Positions 26,518 through 35,825 are shown, counted from the stretch's first letter. The stretch is 40,929 nucleotides of DNA from Alphaproteobacteria bacterium (GCA_030680745.1 JAUXUR010000080.1:1-40929), one strand, 5' to 3'. Notes: a model not told the origin generated them from the letters alone. Program-made: numbers and translations.

Positions 26518-28311
26518 TTACATTTCAAATTCATGACTATCATCACCTCTAAGTTTACGTTCGATAAGGGGCGCAGATAAATCAATAGACAATATGCCGT
26601 ACGAAAGAACAGCATTGTGAAATTCTTTTAAGTTGAATTTGTCGCCTAGCTTTTGTTCAAGCTCTTCTTTTAATTTAACAAGACGTTGCTGTCCGTAATA
26701 ATAACAAATAGCTTGGGCCAATCCTAAATTTCCTGCAAATCTAGCAATTGCTGTATCCGCCAGGGTTTCAGGAATATCAAGTTCAGTCATAAGAGCATCT
26801 TTAATTTCGGCTTGATTTTTTTCGCCTAACATTAATTGAATACAAAGCGCCGCTTTTAATGAAATGTATCGTTGAAAATCCAACTCGCTTATTCGTTGTT
26901 CCTCATGCGCGAAGAATGGAAGCAGTGCATGTTCTGCATAACAAGCCCATCCTTCAATTGTCGCAAAATCGAATAATAGATTAGTTCTAAGATAGTTTTG
27001 ATCTTGGTCAAGAATAGACGAAAAATGCAGTTCATGACCTGGGCGTCCTTCATGTGCCGTTAAAAAGTGGGCGCTAAATTTGTTGCCATTATTTTTCCAA
27101 TCGGCCAAAACAAGTTCAGGGCGAAAACGACCATGATTGTTGAAAACTTTTGGTGGGGTACATCTAGATGCTTGGACAACCATTCCTTCTAATGTTCCTG
27201 ATAATCTTACGGACATTTCGCTTTCGGGTAGATCAAAAAGATCATTGTTTCTTATAATATTTTCTAGATCTTTTGCCGTATCTTTGTATAAAATCAGCGC
27301 TTCATCTTGTGATTTTACGGCTGTTTTTATCTTAAGTTCGTTCATGATTTCATTCGGTAAGGCACTTACTGTATTGTACTTAGCGGATAAACCTATAGAT
27401 AAATCTGAAAATTCTTTATGGGCATTTTCAAAGTGCTTTAACGCTTCTTCTGCCAATATTTTTGGATCATCAACATAAATGCCTTGTAAATTCATATATG
27501 CTTTATATAAATCTTCAGGTAGAGCATAGTCGTCCGTACAATGAGGAAGAATTTTTTGTTCTAAGAACCAAATATAGTTATTAACTTGTGACCAAAAGTG
27601 CCATGTTTTAGATGTGGCGCCCCATAATTTTGTTAAAGCAAAAGGCGCAAGGAATTTTAATTTGTTCGCTTGTGCAATCATGCTTTGGATTTGCTTGCGT
27701 GGTGGATAAAGAATTTTCTTATCTTTTTGAATATATTGAGCAATTTTTGTTTCTAAATATTGTTGAACGCCTTGAATAAAAGGAGGATTGTCATCTTGGC
27801 CATAAAGGTACAGATTGAAACGTTGTGTTGCTGCATCAACGCCACGTTCTTGAAGCAATAAAAATGTTTGTATAAATATAAACATAACAGGATCTATAGC
27901 ATCAAACATGGCATTGAAATACGTATTAGGAATTGTTAATCGCGCATATTTTTCATTTTGTTCTAAAACTTTAAGGTTGGCGTCGCATTTTCTTTGTAGA
28001 TTCAAGATTTCTACATAGGTTTCGTGGGATTCAAGAGACATTTCTTCAAGATTATTTCCATGTGTCGCTTTTAAATTAGAAAGTTCTTCATCAAGGCGAT
28101 TGCGCCATCTGGTATTAAATCGCCCCTCCACATCATCTTGATTTTTTTGAATAAAACCAACTTGATTATCATATTCGGATAATCCTAGAAAACTGCCGGC
28201 TTCGGGTACATGTATGCTTAGATCTTTAATATATTCTAAAGCAAGATCATTTGTTGCTTGGAGCGATAATGAAAAAAGAACAATAATTCCAAAAAATAAA
28301 AACTTTAGCAT
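26518..28311 (-). CDS. DUF885 family exported peptidase-like protein
   Basis: The protein has 597 aa, standard for DUF885. The signal peptide is MLKFLFFGIIVLFSLSLQA. The family's metal-binding signature HEGRPGHELHF lies near residue 420, followed by the glutamate-bearing FATIEGWACYAEHALLP, as in gluzincin-like peptidases. Many DUF885 proteins are annotated as putative periplasmic peptidases; activity here is inferred. The start is preceded by AGGGAT. It is a stand-alone gene on the minus strand, divergent from the next gene and convergent with the small exported protein. Confidence 0.88.
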   Translation of the reverse strand: MLKFLFFGIIVLFSLSLQATNDLALEYIKDLSIHVPEAGSFLGLSEYDNQVGFIQKNQDDVEGRFNTRWRNRLDEELSNLKATHGNNLEEMSLESHETYVEILNLQRKCDANLKVLEQNEKYARLTIPNTYFNAMFDAIDPVMFIFIQTFLLLQERGVDAATQRFNLYLYGQDDNPPFIQGVQQYLETKIAQYIQKDKKILYPPRKQIQSMIAQANKLKFLAPFALTKLWGATSKTWHFWSQVNNYIWFLEQKILPHCTDDYALPEDLYKAYMNLQGIYVDDPKILAEEALKHFENAHKEFSDLSIGLSAKYNTVSALPNEIMNELKIKTAVKSQDEALILYKDTAKDLENIIRNNDLFDLPESEMSVRLSGTLEGMVVQASRCTPPKVFNNHGRFRPELVLADWKNNGNKFSAHFLTAHEGRPGHELHFSSILDQDQNYLRTNLLFDFATIEGWACYAEHALLPFFAHEEQRISELDFQRYISLKAALCIQLMLGEKNQAEIKDALMTELDIPETLADTAIARFAGNLGLAQAICYYYGQQRLVKLKEELEQKLGDKFNLKEFHNAVLSYGILSIDLSAPLIERKLRGDDSHEFEM

Positions 28312-28438
28312 GACAATCCCTAAATATTGTAGAAAAAAGTTGTTTTTTAATAGTGTAAAGGAGTAAATATGATTAAGTCAATTGGACCAAGATCATGAAG
28401 TGGCAATGGTTTAAAATGGATCAAGGAGAATGCAAAAG

Positions 28439-29260
28439 ATGAAAAATAATTTAAATTTAATTGATCAAAATTTTTATAATCAACTTCAACAACAATTTTA
28501 TGCCTCAATTCCTTTTCCACTTGATACATTAAGCATTGAAAAAGCAATGAGTGCTTTTTTTAAATTTTTAGAAGAGCCTGATTTCATTAAAAATCATATT
28601 GATTTTACAGTTTCGCCTATTCATCGTAGGGGTGATGTTGGGTTTAAGCATCGTGATCCAAATGATCATATGTATAATGACAGTAAGGATTTCTTTCATT
28701 TTCATCCTGCTATTTTTAAAAAATATCACGATTTCTTGCAACAACATCCTGTTGTTAATGATTTTATGCTCAAAGCAAAGCCTATCTGGGATTTAGTATA
28801 TGACACGATGAGTCAGATATTGAATTATTTTGAACCAGAAAATAAAGGATTGTATTCTAAAGTTTTTGACGCTGAAATGCCTCATATTGTATTACGGTTT
28901 TTGAAGTATAATTGGGATGAATCAGGTAAGTATCTTGCAAAACCGCATTTTGATGCGGGATCTTTTACTTTAGGTATTGCTGAAAGTTGTCCAGGACTTC
29001 GTATTGGCAGTAATCCAGAAAATTTGAAACTTGTTGAGCACAAAGAAAATCACGCAATTTTTATGATTTCAAGTAATTTCAGAAAGATTATGAATAACGA
29101 AGATTTGTTGCCTGGTTGGCATGATGTTATTCAATTAGATGAATCCTATATTGGCAAACCTTTTGCCAGATGGGCGATCGTTGCGTTTATTGAGGCTGAT
29201 GGAGTTGAGGCTTTGCCGCGTTCTGAAACACGTAAATATTATATGCCAGATGTTGCTTGA
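28439..29260 (+). CDS. 2OG-Fe(II) oxygenase-like protein
   Basis: The protein has 273 aa. The ATG at 28439 is preferred over one at 28430, because AAGGAG (28423-28428) stands ~10 bases before it but only one base before the other. The C-terminal half shows a facial-triad pattern: H170-x-D172 (KPHFDAGSFTLG), H228 (GWHDV) and R244 (FARWAIVAF). The spacing resembles the isopenicillin-N-synthase-like branch of 2-oxoglutarate/iron oxygenases. No signal peptide. Substrate unknown. The gene ends 15 bp before repeat A2. The assignment rests on motif spacing alone. Confidence 0.55.
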   Translation: MKNNLNLIDQNFYNQLQQQFYASIPFPLDTLSIEKAMSAFFKFLEEPDFIKNHIDFTVSPIHRRGDVGFKHRDPNDHMYNDSKDFFHFHPAIFKKYHDFLQQHPVVNDFMLKAKPIWDLVYDTMSQILNYFEPENKGLYSKVFDAEMPHIVLRFLKYNWDESGKYLAKPHFDAGSFTLGIAESCPGLRIGSNPENLKLVEHKENHAIFMISSNFRKIMNNEDLLPGWHDVIQLDESYIGKPFARWAIVAFIEADGVEALPRSETRKYYMPDVA

Positions 29261-29275
29261 AGTATATTCACGATT

Positions 29276-29416
29276 AGACTTATTTCGAACCTCGCTAATG
29301 TGAGGCGAGTGATAGAAGATTCGGCACGGATTCCCTTGTGTATTCTTTATACATGAGGATCTGAGTGCCGAAGCGACGCATCAATCGACCACAGTAGTAG
29401 CGTTCGAAAGAAGTCT
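29276..29416 (+). repeat. MITE-like element, family A copy 2
   Basis: About 141 bp with 15-bp terminal inverted repeats and one mismatch: AGACTTATTTCGAAC (29276-29290) and GTTCGAAAGAAGTCT (29402-29416). The interior matches copy 1 at 21213-21352. The core hairpin is TGTAT (29339-29343) with ATACA (29349-29353), then TGAG. It fills the space between two convergent genes, starting 15 bp after one stop and ending inside the other stop codon. Confidence 0.85.
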
Positions 29417-30776
29417 ATTTTACTGCCTTAACAAGCGTTATAACAGCATCACGATTTTCAGGGTTTGTTGCCCAATGAATGATTTTTGCAATAATACTTT
29501 TTTCTTCAGGCGGATTGATGGCGTTTTCTAATTCTTGAACTAAAAAAAGGAGGTTAGCAACTTTAGTATTGAATTCAAGATCGTTATTAAAATTTCTTGT
29601 TAATTCAGCAAATCTTTGATTAAAGGATTCAATCAATTGATTGTTTTGTAAGTTAGACTTAATATATTCCACCATTTTTGTTGAAAAGGATAATGAAAGA
29701 GTATTCATGAGTTCTTTAGCATTTAATAGCTCAAATGTTGAATCAATTGTTGATGCGTCTTCAGCATTAAAAATCGTAATTTTTGCAATTGATTGACTAT
29801 CAATTTGGCTAGGATCTAATACTTGTCTTGTGACAGGATAACGATCCTTTGTAGCATTTTTCCACTTACATACTGTCCAGCTTGCACCACCAATGATACT
29901 AATACCGGTGATTATGGGGATACTTAAAGGTGCTGATACAAGCATACATGTGCCAACCATAAGTGTTGAGGCTATCGTCCCTACGGCTGTTGCAGCAGTT
30001 GCAGTTCCTATAACATTTAAAATTGTTGATGCAGGGTTAATGCGATACATACGAAAATTACTTTCATCACTGATATGTTCAACAATTGTTGAATGTGGTG
30101 CAACACAACGAAGTGGAGAAAAACCGTTTATGATGACAACAGGATAATCGGAATCATTCTGAATAATAATGGGATGATGCATTTTGTTAGCATGAGATAA
30201 ACCATCGAAATCATTTGCAGCTAATAAACTGGGGTCAGCGCTCGATGATGATTGATATGAAGAATTATCTAATGTATCTTCTAAACTTATAAAACCATCA
30301 AGTTTTTCTGGTGCTTGTTGGTCAAAATTACCTAATTTTGTTTTAAATTCTTGTGCTTTGTCAGCGCTTGGTTTAGCGCGAATAACGAATGAATAATCAC
30401 CATATCCAGGGTAGTGATATTCATACGTAAGATCAAAAGTTTGATCGTTAGGATTAAAAATTGCGTTTATAAGTCTTGGATACGAAAACATATTAAAATA
30501 AGGACGTGCTTTTTGTATGTCTTCAGAATTTCCAGTATATTCAATGCCGTTTTGTTTGATTGAGTTTTGAGTATCATCAAGGCCTGTACATTTTGTTTTT
30601 GATAATTGCCTTAAAAAATCCCATGTAAGGTTAATAGGCACATATTCCTGAATTAATTGACTGGTTTCTTCATCTAATAAATTTAATGTTATGTCATTTG
30701 CAAAAGAAGCTTGTATTGTAATACTAAAAATAGCAACCTGAAGTATAGAATGTCGAATAAATTGAATAAGTTTCAT
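29415..30776 (-). CDS. Exported protein of unknown family, 453 aa (paralog of next gene)
   Basis: The start at 30776 is chosen because AAGGAATT precedes it; an in-frame ATG 18 bases upstream has no such site. A signal peptide occupies the first ~26 residues (ending FSITIQASFA). The middle has a surface-like region with an APHSTI motif. Next comes a long hydrophobic stretch (ATAATAVGTIASTLMVGT; VSAPLSIPIITGISIIGGAS) able to span a membrane twice. The C-terminal helical domain ends NPENRDAVITLVKAVK. The last ~280 residues align with the neighbouring gene 30924-31895. The stop codon TAG overlaps the end of repeat A2. Function not recognised; probably a membrane-anchored envelope or secreted protein. 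Confidence 0.8.
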   Translation of the reverse strand: MKLIQFIRHSILQVAIFSITIQASFANDITLNLLDEETSQLIQEYVPINLTWDFLRQLSKTKCTGLDDTQNSIKQNGIEYTGNSEDIQKARPYFNMFSYPRLINAIFNPNDQTFDLTYEYHYPGYGDYSFVIRAKPSADKAQEFKTKLGNFDQQAPEKLDGFISLEDTLDNSSYQSSSSADPSLLAANDFDGLSHANKMHHPIIIQNDSDYPVVIINGFSPLRCVAPHSTIVEHISDESNFRMYRINPASTILNVIGTATAATAVGTIASTLMVGTCMLVSAPLSIPIITGISIIGGASWTVCKWKNATKDRYPVTRQVLDPSQIDSQSIAKITIFNAEDASTIDSTFELLNAKELMNTLSLSFSTKMVEYIKSNLQNNQLIESFNQRFAELTRNFNNDLEFNTKVANLLFLVQELENAINPPEEKSIIAKIIHWATNPENRDAVITLVKAVK

Positions 30777-30923
30777 AACGCTAATTCCTTTCATTAAAAA
30801 ATAAAAAAATATTTAGTAAAATTAAATATATTTGAATTATAAAATTTTTATTAAACTATGTCAATAGGAATTATAATTTTTGTTCTATATGTTTTTTTTG
30901 AATTAAAGATTAAAATATTAATA

Positions 30924-31895
30924 TTATTTTAATGAGTTAATTAATGCGATTATTGCATTACGATTTTCTGAATTTTTAACAAACTTAATTAATTTTCGCG
31001 TCATACTTGTTTGTTTTGGAGGTGTTAAGATGTTCGTTAATTGTTGATAAAGCAAATATAATTGCGCAACTTTATGATTAAAGCTTGGATCACTATCATA
31101 AAAGGCTGAACATTCATCAAATTGTTTTTGGTATTGATTGAGTAATTGATTGTTTTTTGAAGAAAGGTCGCTTAGTTTTTTTGGAATATTTCTTAAAAAT
31201 TTGTTCACTAATTTTGTAGCATCTAAAATTTTTAATGTTGAATTAATTGATATTTCGTTATTTGTATTATTGATCGTAATTTTTGCAATGGATGATTCAT
31301 TAATGCATGCAGGATCTATTTCTTGTCCAGCAATAGAAAAGTCTTTTTGCAAAGATGTAATCCATTTATACACTTTATAGCTTGCACCACCTAGCATTGC
31401 GGCACTTGTTATCGTTGGAATACTTAAAGGGGCTGAAATAAGAAAAAAGGTGCTTGTTGCAATTGTTGTTATAGCGCTTACTGCACCAATTGTATTTGAA
31501 ATATTGTTAATGCTTGACGCCAAATCAATGCGATACAAACGAAAGTTTTGTTTATCGTTAATATAAATAATAATTGTTTCATGCGGCGCTATAAAACAAG
31601 GTGAAGATAAATCTGCTGGTATGATAGCGACCAGAAAATCAGATTTGTTTTTTATAATAATAGGATAGGACAGAGAGGATATTTCAAAAAAATATTTTTC
31701 GTCTAAATTGTTTATTTTTTCTAATTTTTTTTTATCATGCAATATTTCCATACCTTCTATGTAGTCTTTAAAAATGATAAAGCTGTTATAATGGGTTACA
31801 ATTGGATCATTTATGCCTGCAAAAGAAAGTTGAGTGAAAATGCTTATAATGATTATTTGAAGCGTAGCATTCCGTATAACAAAGCCAAGGAACAT
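30924..31895 (-). CDS. Exported protein of unknown family, 323 aa (paralog of previous gene)
   Basis: The start at 31895 follows GGAAAGGACG; the frame is open for 28 more codons upstream, but without a ribosome-binding site. The signal peptide is MFLGFVIRNA..IFTQLSFA. It is shorter than its paralog because the ~130-residue region after the signal peptide is missing. It shares APHETI, LYRIDLAS, the double hydrophobic segment (FLISAPLSIPTITSAAMLGG), SSIAKITI and the end motif NSENRNAIIALINSLK. The 147-bp space between the two genes carries no gene or clear signal. Tandem duplication followed by loss or gain of the N-terminal module is the simplest reading. Function unknown. Confidence 0.78.
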   Translation of the reverse strand: MFLGFVIRNATLQIIIISIFTQLSFAGINDPIVTHYNSFIIFKDYIEGMEILHDKKKLEKINNLDEKYFFEISSLSYPIIIKNKSDFLVAIIPADLSSPCFIAPHETIIIYINDKQNFRLYRIDLASSINNISNTIGAVSAITTIATSTFFLISAPLSIPTITSAAMLGGASYKVYKWITSLQKDFSIAGQEIDPACINESSIAKITINNTNNEISINSTLKILDATKLVNKFLRNIPKKLSDLSSKNNQLLNQYQKQFDECSAFYDSDPSFNHKVAQLYLLYQQLTNILTPPKQTSMTRKLIKFVKNSENRNAIIALINSLK

Positions 31896-32081
31896 TATCT
31901 TACGTCCTTTCCGTTGGAATATTAAATTATACAAATAAAACAATAAGATAAATGTATCATGATTATAATAAAATGTCAATATTTTGTGTTTTTTTGAATG
32001 AAAATTATAATATTGCAGATTTAATTGATGTGTGTATTTAGGCGTATGATGAAAGTCTGGGAATTTGTTGTGTGAGGAGGT

Positions 32082-32114
32082 AAAGAGTAAAGACCGCGCG
32101 TTTTATCCCGCGGT
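32082..32114 (-). terminator. Terminator-like hairpin behind the DUF2059-like pair
   Basis: Read on the minus strand: ACCGCG, a 10-base loop, CGCGGT, then CTTTACTCTTT. It starts 12 bp after the stop of the gene ending at 32126. Confidence 0.6.
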
Positions 32115-32125
32115 ACTATTCTATA

Positions 32126-33145
32126 TTAGTCTTTATAAAAACGAAGTTCATCTCTTGCATTCAGGTGCATATCTGGTGGTAGGCGTGTTTCAAAATGTGT
32201 GGATTCACCAGGCTGTAATTTAGTTGCATTTACTTTAAATTTTGCAGCACTTAAAATTTCATCTTTTCTTTCATAAGGCACGCATTTCATTAATGGAATA
32301 ATTTTTTCTTCATTTGACGTATTTTTTATTTCTCCCTCAAGGATCATATATTTTCCAGTTTCAGGATCACGATCAAATGATGTTTTAAGATTTTCAAATT
32401 TAAGTCCTTCGCCAATAATTGGCCCTTGCGATTTTGCCCACGTTATTCTTTCAAAGAAAGGAATTGCGAAAGGTGCAATAGCAGGAAATTGCGTTTTAAA
32501 TTTTTCTTTTAATGATTCACTATGTTCTTGGATAAAATTTACTAATGTTTCAATTTCTTTTTTTGCAATTTCAACAAATTCCTTGTTTTTGGCTATATGT
32601 TTTAGGTCTTTATTGATGTCGATGATTTGATTGATCTTGCTTTCATATTTTTCATATAATTTTGGATCTTTTAGAACATCAATTAAAGGTGCAAACCAAC
32701 CAGAACAAAGAAATTTAATATGTTTTTGAAAAAGCGGATTTTTATAAATTTCAAGAAGTTCTTTAAGTTCTTCTTCCGAAAAATGCGCACCAAAAACACT
32801 TAAGGTGATTGTGAATGCAAAATCCTTGAGTTGCTGATTATAAGCTGGATCATCATCGAATAATTTTTTGATTGTTTGTTCAAAAGGCATTGTCGTAAAT
32901 CCAAGTGCTTTAAATTCAGATTCAATTGGTTTAAAAAAATAAAGAATGTCATCCTTAGTGTCTGAAAAAAAAATTTTGAAGGATAAGTCGCATATTTCTT
33001 TGATGAGAGCGTTTTTGGTTTCAGAAATTTTGGGTTGTTGTGATTCTTGAGTTGAAATAGGATTGTTGTTATCAGCATGAAGGGGGCTTATAAAGGCAAT
33101 CAGGGAAAAACTAAAAGCTGTAACGCCTAAAAATATTTTATTCAT
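32126..33145 (-). CDS. DUF2059-like exported protein, 339 aa
   Basis: The signal peptide is MNKIFLGVTAFSFSLIAFIS..HA. The mostly helical body contains HFSEEELKELLEIYKNPLFQ, the kind of segment (EEL..L..FY.sP) typical of DUF2059 proteins, whose function is unknown. A C-terminal ~100-residue part (FDRDPETGKYMILEGEIKNT ... ESTHFETRLP) looks beta-rich, like a small Ig/DUF3426-type domain, and is absent from the neighbour. It starts 15 bp after the preceding paralog behind AAAGGT, so the two form an operon. A terminator-like hairpin follows. Confidence 0.72.
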   Translation of the reverse strand: MNKIFLGVTAFSFSLIAFISPLHADNNNPISTQESQQPKISETKNALIKEICDLSFKIFFSDTKDDILYFFKPIESEFKALGFTTMPFEQTIKKLFDDDPAYNQQLKDFAFTITLSVFGAHFSEEELKELLEIYKNPLFQKHIKFLCSGWFAPLIDVLKDPKLYEKYESKINQIIDINKDLKHIAKNKEFVEIAKKEIETLVNFIQEHSESLKEKFKTQFPAIAPFAIPFFERITWAKSQGPIIGEGLKFENLKTSFDRDPETGKYMILEGEIKNTSNEEKIIPLMKCVPYERKDEILSAAKFKVNATKLQPGESTHFETRLPPDMHLNARDELRFYKD

Positions 33146-33160
33146 TTTATATACCTTTAA

Positions 33161-33985
33161 TTAATTTGGTAAAGTTAATGTTTGTTCGGGGTCTATTGTA
33201 GAAGATGTCCCTGCATTTTGTGCAGCCTCTTTTTGGTCAGGTTTAGGATTTGGTTTAAAAAAGGGTAGTTTTTCAATAGATTCTTTTAGTTCAGCTATTT
33301 TTTTCTGAGTGATTTCTTTGCCAAACCATTTTTCAAGATTTGGAGCAAGACCTGCATAACGTTGTTTTAATTTTTCAAGAAATTCAGGTGTTAAAATATG
33401 TTTGTTTTGTATAAAGGCTTCAAATTCTTTTGTTACGATAGAGTCGTATTCTTTGTCAAAGGCGCCTGTTGAAGCCATTGTAATGCCGATTGTTATAATT
33501 TTAGATGAATATTCTGCAAAAAGTTTTGGATCTTTTAAAGCTTTTATAACAGGCTCGGTAAACATATTAACGACTTGCATGTTTGCTTTTTGAATAACAG
33601 GCTTTTTATAGAGAGCAACTAACTCAATAAGTTCTTGTTGTGTAAACGTGTTTTCATGCGCGCGCGTATAAAGATCTTTAAGAAGATCTATCAATGGTGC
33701 ACTTAGCTCAGCTGTTTGCGCGTTAAATTTTTTAATGCTTTGTTCAAATGGTTTTTCAGGCAGACCTAATTCTTTAAGTTCTTTTTCAAAAGGTTGCAAA
33801 AAAGCTTCAAGTGTCATTTTATCAAATTGAAAAAGGGTAAATAATTCCTCGATTAATTGTTGTTTTGTTTGTAGCTTTGCAGATTCTACAGGTACATCTT
33901 TGTTCCCCATAGCAATACTTTGTTCGATCGATGCTTGATAGATAGAAAAACTTAAACATGCAATAAGATAAAATTTAGGATTCAT
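33161..33985 (-). CDS. DUF2059-like exported protein, 274 aa
   Basis: First gene of the pair, with a GAGG ribosome-binding site. The signal peptide covers the first ~20-25 residues (MNPKFYLIACLSFSIYQASI). The body aligns with the downstream paralog: FTQQELIELVALYKKPVIQ and PVIKALKDPKLFAEYSSKI. The C-terminal tail is P/K/N-rich and probably disordered. It lacks the extra beta-rich domain of its paralog. Function unknown. Repeat D1 begins 38 bp upstream, so any promoter must lie within or beyond that element. Confidence 0.72.
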   Translation of the reverse strand: MNPKFYLIACLSFSIYQASIEQSIAMGNKDVPVESAKLQTKQQLIEELFTLFQFDKMTLEAFLQPFEKELKELGLPEKPFEQSIKKFNAQTAELSAPLIDLLKDLYTRAHENTFTQQELIELVALYKKPVIQKANMQVVNMFTEPVIKALKDPKLFAEYSSKIITIGITMASTGAFDKEYDSIVTKEFEAFIQNKHILTPEFLEKLKQRYAGLAPNLEKWFGKEITQKKIAELKESIEKLPFFKPNPKPDQKEAAQNAGTSSTIDPEQTLTLPN

Positions 33986-34022
33986 AACAACCTCAATATT
34001 TAAACGTTGGCTTAAACTAACA

Positions 34023-34186
34023 TATACCCAAATAATATGAAACTACCGTTTTTAGTAGATGATCTTTGGCTGCTTTTTGAACCAAAAATTCCTAAGGTAA
34101 ACCCATTATCTGTCATAATTTTTGGCATCAAAAATCATCTCAAATCTCATACCTAAAAATCGGCATTTCCAAATCATTTGGCTATA
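34023..34186. repeat. MITE-like element, family D copy 1 (long form)
   Basis: 164 bp. Terminal inverted repeats TATACCCAAATAAT (from 34023) and CATTTGGCTATA (to 34186) pair with few mismatches. The core TGAAACTACCGTTTTTAG and GAACCAAAAATTCCTAAGG is shared with 37550-37648. No open frame of note. It is part of the 511-bp gap 33986-34496, which also holds the gltA terminator and elements B and C1. Confidence 0.8.
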
Positions 34187-34210
34187 GGAAAAATAAAAGT
34201 CAAATTAATA

Positions 34211-34235
34211 AAGAAAAAGCCCCAAAAAGGGGCTT
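34211..34235 (-). terminator. Strong intrinsic terminator of gltA
   Basis: On the minus strand: AAGCCCC, loop TTTTT, GGGGCTT, then TTTCTTTATT. The seven-base perfect stem is followed by a U-rich tract. It lies ~260 bp past the gltA stop, so elements C1 and B would be inside the gltA transcript. Confidence 0.8.
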
Positions 34236-34263
34236 AATTTGCTTTAAAAATTGTTTAGCTTAC

Positions 34264-34352
34264 GTGACGAAGTCTACGAAGGGTAAAGAATCGGAACGGA
34301 GTGTACTTCTTTGTACATGAGTACCGATTTGCACCCTAACGACGAATTTGTT
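34264..34352 (+). repeat. Palindromic element, family B (single copy)
   Basis: Nested stems AGGGT (34280) / ACCCT (34333) and ATCGG (34290) / CCGAT (34324) enclose the core hairpin TGTAC (34302-34306) with GTACA (34313-34317), followed by TGAG. The core matches families A and C except that the closing pair is C-G instead of T-A. It directly abuts element C1. The exact outer limits are uncertain. Confidence 0.65.
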
Positions 34353-34478
34353 TACCCAATCGATTTCAAACTGTGGAGGGCGTCAGATTTCAGGATTCGC
34401 CATGCTCATGTATGAAAAGATACACTCCGCGTGTCTCACCGCTCATCTTCCTACCCACATTTTGAAATCAATCGGGTA
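34353..34478 (-). repeat. MITE-like element, family C copy 1
   Basis: 126 bp with 24-bp terminal inverted repeats, 21 of 24 matching: left 34353-34376 (TACCCAATCGATTTCAAACT...) and right 34455-34478. The interior matches 35915-36042 (GTGGAGGGCGTCAGATTTC; ATACACTCCGCGTGT). The core hairpin on the minus strand is at 34409-34424. It lies 18 bp past the gltA stop codon. Confidence 0.85.
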
Positions 34479-34496
34479 TATTAAGGTAAAGAATTA

Positions 34497-35825
34497 CTAT
34501 TTTCTCTTATTAACAGGCACAAAAGAACGTCTTGTTTCACCAGTATAAAGCTGACGAGGACGTCCAATTTTTTGGTTTTCTTCATTGGTCATTTCATTCC
34601 ATTGAGCAATCCAACCGACGGTGCGTGCGACTGCAAAAAGAACAGTGAACATTGAAGCTGGAAAACCAATAGCGCGTAATATGATGCCAGAGTAGAAATC
34701 AACATTGGGATAGAGTTTTTTCTCAATGAAGTATGAATCTTCCAAAGCAACGCGCTCGAGTTCAATTGCTAGACGCATTAAAGGCTCATTTTGAAGTCCT
34801 AATTCATTAAGCACTTCATGGCAGGTTTTACGCATGACTTTAGCACGTGGATCATAGTTTTTATAAACGCGATGTCCAAAACCCATCAATCTGAATGGAT
34901 CATTTTTGTCTTTAGCACGTCTAATGAATTCAGGAATGTTTTTTTCATGGCCGATTTCTTTAAGCATGTTAATCACAGCTTCATTGGCACCACCATGTGC
35001 AGGGCCCCAAAGACATGCGATGCCTGATGCGATACATGCATAAGGATTTGCGCCTGATGATCCAGCAAGACGAACGGTTGATGTTGATGCATTTTGCTCA
35101 TGATCAGCATGAAGCGTAAAGATGCGATCCATCGCGCGTGTAATGACAGCGTTTGATCTGTAATCTTCACAAGGCACTGCAAAACACATTCTAATGAAGT
35201 TTTCAGTATAGGGCAGATCATTGCGTGGATAAATGAAAGGTTGTCCGATAGAGTATTTATAAGCCATTGCAGCAATTGTTGGAATTTTTGCAATAATGCG
35301 GTGGGCAACGATTTCACGTTCACCTGGATTTTGAATATCAGTATGTTCATGATAAAAAGCGGAAAGTGCACCCACAACACCGACCATAACGGCCATTGGG
35401 TGCGCATCACGTCTGAAGCCCCTGAAAAAATTAATCAGTTGCTCATGCACCATGCTGTGATACACAACAGAATATTCGAATTCTTTTTTTTGTGCAGCAG
35501 TCGGTAATTCACCATAAATAAGCAAATATGATGTTTCCATGAAATCGCTATGTTCTGCAAGTTCTTCAATAGGGTAACCACGGTAAAGAAGAACGCCTTC
35601 ATCGCCGTCAATATAAGTTATTTTTGAATTACAGCTACCGGTTGAGGTAAAGCCTGGATCAAATGTAAAATAACCTGTTTCGTTATAAAGTTGACGAATA
35701 TCGATTAGATTAGGTCCTGCGGAGCCTTTAATGAGGGGTAAGTCAATCGACTTTCCTGTTCTATTATCTATAAGTGTTACGCTATCTGTGTTTTTTTTAG
35801 TCATTGGTATCGCCTGACTTGTCAT
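34497..35825 (-). CDS. gltA: Citrate synthase (type I)
   Basis: First enzyme of the citric acid cycle, joining oxaloacetate and acetyl-CoA. The protein has 442 aa. Family motifs are complete: the N-terminal beta-domain ([20 protein letters not shown]), [33 protein letters not shown] with the catalytic histidine, [16 protein letters not shown], and NVDFYSGI with the catalytic aspartate. The start at 35825 follows AAGGGAT; a second ATG seven codons later lacks a site. The presence of gltA suggests at least part of the citric acid cycle. It lies downstream of gltX on the same strand, with repeat C2 in the 221-bp space and C1 behind it. Confidence 0.97.
   Translation of the reverse strand: MTSQAIPMTKKNTDSVTLIDNRTGKSIDLPLIKGSAGPNLIDIRQLYNETGYFTFDPGFTSTGSCNSKITYIDGDEGVLLYRGYPIEELAEHSDFMETSYLLIYGELPTAAQKKEFEYSVVYHSMVHEQLINFFRGFRRDAHPMAVMVGVVGALSAFYHEHTDIQNPGEREIVAHRIIAKIPTIAAMAYKYSIGQPFIYPRNDLPYTENFIRMCFAVPCEDYRSNAVITRAMDRIFTLHADHEQNASTSTVRLAGSSGANPYACIASGIACLWGPAHGGANEAVINMLKEIGHEKNIPEFIRRAKDKNDPFRLMGFGHRVYKNYDPRAKVMRKTCHEVLNELGLQNEPLMRLAIELERVALEDSYFIEKKLYPNVDFYSGIILRAIGFPASMFTVLFAVARTVGWIAQWNEMTNEENQKIGRPRQLYTGETRRSFVPVNKRK

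Noticed and set aside
34348..34548. A 66-codon plus-strand frame near the gltA end
   Set aside because: It covers repeat C1 and then runs antisense into gltA; no ribosome-binding site.
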